From IMG/VR virus record IMGVR_UViG_3300031962_000016, positions 1 to 34,324 of that record: a DNA stretch of 34,324 nt; one strand, written 5' to 3'. This stretch comes from a virus. The position numbers were made by a program, and so were the translations under genes. The notes under the pieces were generated by a model that did not search any database, had not been told where the DNA came from, and saw only the letters and a program-made list of their open reading frames with translations. This document shows, piece by piece, positions 30,218-34,324 of the stretch (position 1 is the stretch's first letter; every line of letters begins with the position of its first letter).

Positions 30218-30838
30218 TCAAACTTGCTCGACCATAAAATGCGTAATGGCAAATCGCCCGAATGTTGGCCTGAAATCTCCGACTCCAACGAGTCTGCCAG
30301 CAGCTTGAAGCGTTTCGTTCAGCAGCATCGGAGAAATATATTCTGGCAAAAGAATCTGAAACTGCATGCAGGCCTTCCAGCCCTGATACATTGCCGGGCG
30401 ATGGCGAGTGATTCCGTTTCTTTGAACCATCACGCGGCGCCTATCAATGTAGTCCCAATCCTTGACACCCAGAGAGCACAGGTCATTCAGGCTTACCAGA
30501 CCAGCCTTGAACAAATCCATTGCAGACTTGCGCGGAGAGCGGGGATCTTGCTTGTATTTCGCGGCATTGATTGCTGCCATTCTGAAATATTCGGCGGGAA
30601 CACAAAGATTTCCTTCGCGGTCACGGTAAACGTAACTTTCCAAATCATCTTCTTTTTTGGCCTTGCTGCCCTTTGCCGCTTTGCTCTTCGCTTCTACTCC
30701 ATCAACGCTCCATCGGTGAAAGAGGAACGCTGCGGAGCCTTCCACGCTCACATTGGCGAGATAAGGAAGCCCGCTTTCGATTGCGAAGGCGCCATCATTG
30801 CTGACTTGTGCTACGATTGTTGCCGTTTCACCTTTCAT
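30218..30838 (-). CDS. putative RNA/ssDNA-binding protein flanked by pentamer arrays
   Basis: This 206-residue protein starts at ATG 30838 (minus strand) behind AAAAGGAG, a perfect ribosome site. The N-terminus has a beta segment and SAAFLFHRWS. A Lys-rich loop (KAAKGSKAKKED) is at about 53-64, and RSPRKSA at about 100-106. The C-terminus reads strand (ACMQFQILLPE), helix (SPMLLNETLQAAGRLV), glycine loop (GVGDFRPTFGRF) and strand. The order strand-helix-Gly-loop-strand is that of RRM/RAMP-type domains as in Cas6/Cas7. I recognise the overall look from other phage sequences but know no function for it. Both flanks are 5-nt periodic arrays on its own strand, which points to binding of that sequence. 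Confidence 0.7.
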   Translation of the reverse strand: MKGETATIVAQVSNDGAFAIESGLPYLANVSVEGSAAFLFHRWSVDGVEAKSKAAKGSKAKKEDDLESYVYRDREGNLCVPAEYFRMAAINAAKYKQDPRSPRKSAMDLFKAGLVSLNDLCSLGVKDWDYIDRRRVMVQRNGITRHRPAMYQGWKACMQFQILLPEYISPMLLNETLQAAGRLVGVGDFRPTFGRFAITHFMVEQV

Positions 30839-30881
30839 GTTTTCTCCTTTTGAATTTAGGTCGGCAACGCTTTCAGAGAGC

Positions 30882-31080
30882 TTGCCGAACCTTGCCTTAC
30901 AAGACCTTACCCAAGCTAGCCGAACCCGAACGAACCATACACAAGAAAACCTTGCCTTGGACTACCGAACCTAAACTAATCGAACCATAACAGACCACAC
31001 CGTACCTCAGCGGAACCAACCTGACCCAGCCTGTGACTCACCAACACCCGTCCCTATCCCGGCTCAGCTTGACACGCCTT
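30882..31080 (-). repeat. 5-nt periodic array (GGNNN), upstream leader segment
   Basis: From 30882 to 31006 there are 25 consecutive in-phase pentamers without a slip, of which 16 end in CC on the + strand (GGTTC, GGCAA, GGTAA, GGTCT and others on the minus strand). GGTTC alone occurs five times. After a one-base slip, looser units continue to about 31080. The array fills the space between the zinc-ribbon gene and the 206-residue gene, so it would be the 5' leader of the latter. Confidence 0.85.
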
Positions 31081-31096
31081 AGCAAACACCGAAAAA

Positions 31097-31201
31097 TCAC
31101 TTTTTCCATTCATGCCCGCAACGGCGACACCAAAATTTACCGTCACGTTTGCGGAAAAGGACAGTTTTACTTTTACAACTCGGACATACTGGCTTGCTCA
31201 T
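31097..31201 (-). CDS. 34-residue zinc ribbon, apparently leaderless
   Basis: A very short minus-strand gene encodes MSKPVCPSCKSK, then a basic turn and FWCRRCGHEWKK: two CxxC knuckles in a classic zinc ribbon. No ribosome site precedes ATG 31201, and an in-frame TAA is just upstream, so the start is fixed. A perfect-consensus promoter ends nine bases before the ATG, which puts the transcript start at or within 1-3 nt of it. Zinc ribbons of this build bind DNA, RNA or RNA polymerase. It is the first gene of the array unit. Confidence 0.75.
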   Translation of the reverse strand: MSKPVCPSCKSKTVLFRKRDGKFWCRRCGHEWKK

Positions 31202-31209
31202 GCGGAGAC

Positions 31210-31237
31210 ATTATAAATGTGTGAGTGTGTGTGTCAA
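31210..31237 (-). promoter_or_regulatory. consensus sigma-70 promoter
   Basis: On the minus strand TTGACA (31237-31232) and TATAAT (31215-31210) are both perfect and 16 bp apart. Predicted start is near 31203, so the mRNA would begin at the ATG of the zinc-ribbon gene. The -35 box overlaps the stop codon of the upstream minus-strand gene. It is the best host-type promoter I see in the window. Confidence 0.8.
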
Positions 31238-31494
31238 GAGGAAATTTTGAGGCAACTTTCCAGATGATGCCACTGCGACATTCTCTTACCTTCTCGCGCG
31301 TTAAAAAAGTAGTGCGGCTGCGAAATTTCATCATCAAATAAAATTAAGTTCACTGCTCCAGTCGTCTCGTTGATGTTGGTGATGATTGCCGGGATGCAGC
31401 GCAGCGCGGATTTGTAGAAGTGCACGACACGGCCCACTGAGGGCTTGGGCTTGGAAGGGCTTTCGCGTGCTGGCTCGAGCAGAGGGTCACTCAT
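31234..31494 (-). CDS. small phage protein, beta-barrel-like
   Basis: From ATG 31494 (minus strand) the product is 86 residues; longer in-frame starts to 31566 exist but have poorer sites. After a Pro/Ser-rich leader it reads VGRVVHFYKS...CIPAIITNINETTGAVNLILFDD...WHH. I recognise this pattern (GR-VH-Y, PAI-T, VNL-F, WH) from many short phage proteins of unknown function, probably a small SH3-like barrel. Its stop overlaps the -35 box of the next promoter. Confidence 0.65.
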   Translation of the reverse strand: MSDPLLEPARESPSKPKPSVGRVVHFYKSALRCIPAIITNINETTGAVNLILFDDEISQPHYFFNAREGKRMSQWHHLESCLKISS

Positions 31495-31587
31495 GGCTAA
31501 GTAGCCTCTCGCAAGATACAGAGATGCGCAAGAGCTTTCCCATGATAAAATGCGGCTGAAGTTCACAAGTCCTTTCTAGGAGGACCA

Positions 31588-32229
31588 ATGAAATACCGCA
31601 TGAAACGCCACGCGGTCCAACAGCCGCTCTCCGAGTCTTTCAGATACATTCCTTTAACACAAGGGCAGAACGCTATCGTTGATGCCGAGGATTTTGAATG
31701 GCTCAGCCAGTGGAATTGGTACGCTCAGTGGAACCCTGAGACAAATAGTTTTTACGCACGCAGAGGATTTAAACCCCCCATACATATGTCCCATGCAATT
31801 CTTCATTGTATTGGTCATAAGCAACCAGTTGATCACGAGAATCACGATACGCTGGACAATCGGAAAAGAAATTTACGAAAGTGCACTTATAAGAAGAATG
31901 CGGCTAACAGGAGAATGCACATTAACAATGTCTCTGGATTAAAAGGTGTTTGCTGGCACAAAGGGCATCGGAAATGGTCCGCTCAAATCATGATTCATGG
32001 TAAGCGTAAGTATCTTGGATTTTTCCAATCAGCTAAAGAAGCAGCACAAGCCTATGACAGGGCGGCAAGAGAGTATTTCAAAGAGTTTGCGTATGTGAAT
32101 TTTCCTTTAGAAGTTACGCCGCAGCGCGAAGAAGATTTTCTGCAATCCGTCGGCACCAGCCGCGACCAAACGTCGGCCAAGTATGAAGTGAGTCGAGAAA
32201 AAGCAAGCGATAGCTATCGAAACGCATGA
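31588..32229 (+). CDS. HNH homing endonuclease with AP2 domain
   Basis: This 213-residue protein has the two domains of phage HNH-AP2 endonucleases. An HNH segment reads VDHENHDTLDNRKRNLR (residues 81-97, His 83 and Asn 91/95). An AP2 DNA-binding domain at about 114-173 carries SGLKGVCWHKGHRKW, KYLGFF and AAQAYDRAA. ATG 31588 is preceded by TAGGAGGA, a very strong ribosome site. It is the only convincing + strand gene in a minus-strand module. Its last 38 codons, beyond the AP2 domain, run antisense through the 3' end of the lysozyme gene, as expected for an invading element that stopped just short of breaking it. Confidence 0.9.
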   Translation: MKYRMKRHAVQQPLSESFRYIPLTQGQNAIVDAEDFEWLSQWNWYAQWNPETNSFYARRGFKPPIHMSHAILHCIGHKQPVDHENHDTLDNRKRNLRKCTYKKNAANRRMHINNVSGLKGVCWHKGHRKWSAQIMIHGKRKYLGFFQSAKEAAQAYDRAAREYFKEFAYVNFPLEVTPQREEDFLQSVGTSRDQTSAKYEVSREKASDSYRNA

Positions 32230-32563
32230 TGACCTTCTCGGTGTCGTCCGTCGCTGGCTGGAGCGCCTTACCGAGCAATTCCGCGGCGCGTTCCGGACCT
32301 GAGTTGTAGGCGCAGTCGAAGACCTGGAAGTCGAGCTTATCGGGTAGGGTGTCACAACCGACGGCGTCCCAGTACTCTTTCTTGGCTATCGTCTTCGCTA
32401 GTTCGATCGGGAAGTCGCGCATGTCCCCGGTGTAGCCGTTCGCTCGGGCCGTGCGCTCAGTGATGCCATAGCGGGTAGCGCCACCGGGGTCGGATGGGTT
32501 ATCGACGAATCCGCCCTCGGAACCCATTAACTGATCGAATGAACTGTCGAAGTTTTCTTTCAT
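32114..32563 (-). CDS. GH108-type N-acetylmuramidase (endolysin)
   Basis: This 149-residue protein has the signature of glycosyl hydrolase family 108: SEGGFVDNPSDPGGATRYGIT at residues 15-35, with catalytic Glu 16, followed by KEYWDAV and DFQVFDCAYNSG. The C-terminal peptidoglycan-binding part ends FGRGWCRRI. It cuts the glycan backbone of the cell wall at lysis and needs a holin for release, as it has no signal peptide. The family is common in phages of Gram-negative hosts. Its 3' end is overlapped for 116 bp by the + strand HNH gene. No clear ribosome site precedes ATG 32563. Confidence 0.9.
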   Translation of the reverse strand: MKENFDSSFDQLMGSEGGFVDNPSDPGGATRYGITERTARANGYTGDMRDFPIELAKTIAKKEYWDAVGCDTLPDKLDFQVFDCAYNSGPERAAELLGKALQPATDDTEKVIMRFDSYRLLFLDSLHTWPTFGRGWCRRIAENLLRAAA

Positions 32564-32614
32564 TTGGTGATACGATTCAACTCACCCGTAGTTCGTTCCA
32601 CATGAATGCCTCAC

Positions 32615-32651
32615 GGCCCACAGCCCTTCCAACTGTGGGCCTTCTTTTTTT
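32615..32651 (+). terminator. rho-independent terminator, + strand
   Basis: GGCCCACAG (32615-32623) and CTGTGGGCC (32633-32641) form a perfect 9-bp stem around CCCTTCCAA, followed by TTCTTTTTTT on the + strand. It lies between two minus-strand genes and its T-run supplies the stop codon of the gene at 32650. It would stop + strand transcripts coming from the HNH gene. Confidence 0.8.
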
Positions 32652-33099
32652 AGGCTGGAGGAGTCGTCAACGCTGGCGGTACTTGATGCACTCTCGCTAC
32701 CGGCACCAGGGTTATCGCTGTGCCCGTTGACTTGACCGTTCCGCCGTCGAGCGCATTGAGGATTTCCGCCATCGCGCTTGTCAGGTCCGTGCATCCTTGG
32801 AGGAAAAGCGTTTCGTTGGCAATCTTGTGGCCGCTGACAATCTCGCTCGTCTTGATGATGTTGACCACTAGCGGCGCTGCGGCTGCGAGCTTTGCGGCTC
32901 CGCTGCCGGGAGTTTGGATCAGCGCTTCGGCAGTGACCACGACTTGCGCTACGGCGTTCAGGTCATTCGCCACTTTCACGACCGAGCCAGCGACAGCGTT
33001 CGCCTTCGAGCCAAAGAGCGGCGCGATGAGCGGCTCCAATCCAGTCAGTATTGCGACTCCGCGTGCTAAAAAAGTGCCCAGCTTTGCTAAAAATGAGAT
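32650..33099 (-). CDS. hypothetical helical protein beside the endolysin, apparent ATC start
   Basis: The minus-strand frame begins at ATC 33099, with GAAGGGAGA ending seven bases upstream. This gives Met-Ser-Phe-Leu-Ala-Lys-Leu-Gly-Thr-Phe-Leu-Ala as the N-terminus, a natural amphipathic helix. No ATG occurs there; the first usual codon is TTG 33039, which would lose 20 residues. The 149-residue product is Ala/Val-rich and helical, with mildly hydrophobic segments at about 10-25 and 65-85 and a Pro/Thr tail. It lies directly upstream of the lysozyme and may assist lysis; the role is inferred from place only. Confidence 0.6.
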   Translation of the reverse strand: MSFLAKLGTFLARGVAILTGLEPLIAPLFGSKANAVAGSVVKVANDLNAVAQVVVTAEALIQTPGSGAAKLAAAAPLVVNIIKTSEIVSGHKIANETLFLQGCTDLTSAMAEILNALDGGTVKSTGTAITLVPVARVHQVPPALTTPPA

Positions 33100-33148
33100 G
33101 GTAGTTCTCCCTTCATATGAGACTTATCCCGATTCGCGCGCCACTCTA

Positions 33149-33370
33149 TCACAGAATCGCTGGGTCTTTCCTCGAAATATCCGCTGGCATCGCGCCTTGC
33201 TGCGGCCCAGATTGACTCGCTGTGGCTACTGCCAGAGGTTCTAACTCTTCCATCCGTTTGCGTAGCCAATCGCGCTCCGATTTGACAGCGGCCAGTTCTG
33301 CTTTCAGTTCGCCGATGCCTGCGCCAAGGTCCATCAGTTTCTTGAGAGCTTCCAGCGTGTCGCTGTTCAT
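33149..33370 (-). CDS. small coiled-coil protein
   Basis: ATG 33370 (minus strand) has GGGAG nine bases upstream and overlaps the previous stop (ATGA). The 73-residue product is a coiled coil over residues 3-48 (LEALKKLMDLG, LKAELAAVKSERDWLRKRMEEL) with a disordered tail. It is not recognised. The layout recalls small spanin or phage accessory coils, but no signal or membrane part is present. Confidence 0.6.
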   Translation of the reverse strand: MNSDTLEALKKLMDLGAGIGELKAELAAVKSERDWLRKRMEELEPLAVATASQSGPQQGAMPADISRKDPAIL

Positions 33371-33831
33371 GGGTTGTAGCTCCCGTCCCCGCCCTTCAAC
33401 GCTTCGCCGAGACCGGCTGGGGCTGCGTCGGCTGGGGCTGGCCCACGACCTAATTCGCTGGCATAGAAGTTGCGGTATTGACTGCTTCTCACGTCGCGGA
33501 AAACGCATTCTGTTGAATGGATTGGCCGACAAGAGCACTTTAATTTTGGTCCCGGCTGTTCGGTTTGGGATGAAACGCGTGCCAATATGTTCATAAGTAA
33601 CCCTGCTACGCTAGAACACAACATCACGCCATCTTGCTTGCGCAATTCTGAGATAGCTTCTTGCAGATAGGCTAGCAATCTTGTTTCATCGCGCAGTCCG
33701 CCAGTCGCTTGCGGAGCAGCGGAGGCCTGCGCATTGACGAATAGTTTCCAATGTTCGCAAGGCTCCTGAGTGTGCCCACAGGAACTACAATCAAAGCCGT
33801 GTGCGTTATTCCAAGTGATCGTTTCGCTCAT
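33367..33831 (-). CDS. hypothetical cysteine-rich protein
   Basis: This 154-residue minus-strand protein has an N-terminal cluster CSSCGHTQEPCEHW (about 15-28) and a second group CSCRP...EC near 99-108, which together could bind zinc. A helical segment separates them (RLLAYLQEAISEL, residues 51-63). It overlaps both neighbours by 4 nt, so the run 33149-34273 is one translationally coupled operon. The function is unknown. Confidence 0.6.
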   Translation of the reverse strand: MSETITWNNAHGFDCSSCGHTQEPCEHWKLFVNAQASAAPQATGGLRDETRLLAYLQEAISELRKQDGVMLCSSVAGLLMNILARVSSQTEQPGPKLKCSCRPIHSTECVFRDVRSSQYRNFYASELGRGPAPADAAPAGLGEALKGGDGSYNP

Positions 33832-34019
33832 CGCTCGCTCCCTCCTGTTCCTGGCGCGCGGTCGCGGGGCCGCTCTTGCAAAAGCCTAGACAGATTCATG
33901 GCTGCTATTCCAACTAGGGCAACACACAAAATCAAGGCGAACCACCAGGGCACTACGAAGAATTGGAAAGCGCCGAAAAGCGGATAGGCCACTACTTTGA
34001 AGATACGCAATGCTCTCAT
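33828..34019 (-). CDS. small membrane protein
   Basis: This 63-residue minus-strand protein has a basic N-terminus and hydrophobic segments at about 8-23 (VVAYPLFGAFQFFVV) and 26-41 (WFALILCVALVGIAAM), then a basic Arg/Glu tail. The ribosome site (AAGGAG) lies within the end of the upstream gene, and the genes overlap by 4 nt. It may be a lysis or membrane accessory protein. Confidence 0.6.
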   Translation of the reverse strand: MRALRIFKVVAYPLFGAFQFFVVPWWFALILCVALVGIAAMNLSRLLQERPRDRAPGTGGSER

Positions 34020-34273
34020 CGTGGCTCCTTCGGCGGCTTCGCCGCGGGCACGGGCTTCGACGGAAATCCTAGAGAATCCTGAGCCATCGTGGAAGTTTCG
34101 TCGGCTATCTTGGCGTCTTCAGCCGCTTGTTGCCGCTCTTCTCTGTCGCATCGCCTACAAGACTGACAAACTTCGCATTTGCCGTGAGCGCACGTAATCC
34201 CGCTTCCACAAAAGCAACACTTCACGAATGCGCGCTGAACGTCGTCGGACTTCACGCCGCTCCAAAAGCTCAT
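34016..34273 (-). CDS. cysteine-rich zinc-binding-like protein
   Basis: This 85-residue minus-strand protein has nine cysteines within about 25 residues (CCFCGSGITCAHGKCEVCQS, then CRRC), enough for two interleaved zinc sites. A charged helix follows, with a Pro/Lys tail (AAKPPKEPR). GGAGGAG lies directly before ATG 34273, which overlaps the stop of a gene entering from the window edge. The function is unknown. Confidence 0.6.
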   Translation of the reverse strand: MSFWSGVKSDDVQRAFVKCCFCGSGITCAHGKCEVCQSCRRCDREERQQAAEDAKIADETSTMAQDSLGFPSKPVPAAKPPKEPR

Positions 34274-34324
34274 TGCTCCTCCTTCGGTGGTTTCGTGCTC
34301 GGGGCGCTCACGCGAGACACTCCC
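34270..34324 (-). CDS. 3' end of a gene cut by the window edge
   Basis: The minus-strand frame from the edge encodes the last 17 residues of a protein, ending APSTKPPKEEQ. It is coupled to the next gene by a 4-nt overlap and carries that gene's ribosome site in its last codons. The tail resembles that of the next protein (AKPPKEPR), partly because both encode an AAGGAG site. Product unknown. Confidence 0.5.
   Translation of the reverse strand, partial: GVSRVSAPSTKPPKEEQ

Noticed and set aside
29821-30288. 155-codon open frame on the minus strand running through the downstream array
   Set aside because: Its residues follow the 5-nt pattern, it has no family look, and it overlaps the end of the 206-residue gene. 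Long frames are expected by chance in GG-rich DNA.
30041-30853. 270-codon + strand frame
   Set aside because: It is the antisense of the 206-residue gene, which has a perfect ribosome site and a natural protein composition on the minus strand.
29821-31080. Possible CRISPR array
   Set aside because: There is no repeat of 20-40 nt with constant spacers; only a 5-nt spacing is kept. No cas gene is present, and the flanked protein only shows a fold-level resemblance.
31033-31224. + strand 63-codon frame with CGKG and CSCG
   Set aside because: It is antisense to the zinc ribbon at 31097-31201, which has a promoter and a far better motif; the + strand frame lacks a ribosome site.

Overview
The window is part of a tailed double-stranded DNA phage (Caudoviricetes). 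The + strand runs in normal late-gene order: large terminase, portal, scaffold-like protein, HK97-fold capsid protein, a probable head-tail adaptor, a propeller-like tail hub, coiled-coil internal virion proteins, tail-fibre-like proteins and holin-like proteins. A large stabilization-type hub is present, and no tape-measure, tail-tube or baseplate gene is visible. Both points suggest a podovirus-like, short-tailed virion. A GH108-type lysozyme fits a Gram-negative host. The secreted adhesin-like proteins and GC-rich codons recall soil bacterial phages such as those of Acidobacteriota, but the host cannot be fixed from the sequence. No integrase, polymerase or helicase is present, so the window is a partial genome.

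Layout. 1-2.4 kb: small cysteine-pair proteins and one protein with a twin-arginine-type leader. 2.4-11 kb: packaging and head module, with several peptides of 23-80 residues and, directly behind the capsid gene, a LAGLIDADG homing endonuclease whose ribosome site lies in a hairpin. A strong terminator at 12011-12050 separates the head module from the neck and tail module (12-21 kb). 21.2-28.5 kb: basic mini-proteins, then five secreted-type beta proteins, most with clear Sec signal peptides. 28.5-29.6 kb: small membrane proteins of holin type. 29.5-34.3 kb: the strand switches and nearly all genes lie on the minus strand, including the lysozyme and a run of small membrane and zinc-binding proteins. 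An HNH-AP2 endonuclease is inserted on the + strand and overlaps the lysozyme gene antisense.

The most unusual region is 29.8-31.2 kb. A perfect-consensus promoter (TTGACA-N16-TATAAT, minus strand) fires directly at the ATG of a 34-residue zinc ribbon, which therefore appears to be leaderless. Next come about 200 nt built of in-phase 5-nt units (GGNNN on the transcribed strand), then a 206-residue protein whose C-terminus looks like a beta-alpha-glycine-loop-beta RNA-binding fold, then about 400 nt more of the same 5-nt periodic sequence. I read this as one transcription unit: zinc ribbon, array, putative RNA- or ssDNA-binding protein, array. It is the best candidate here for an undescribed system. 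A second theme is non-canonical starts: at least two genes have an ideal Shine-Dalgarno followed by AUC instead of AUG.
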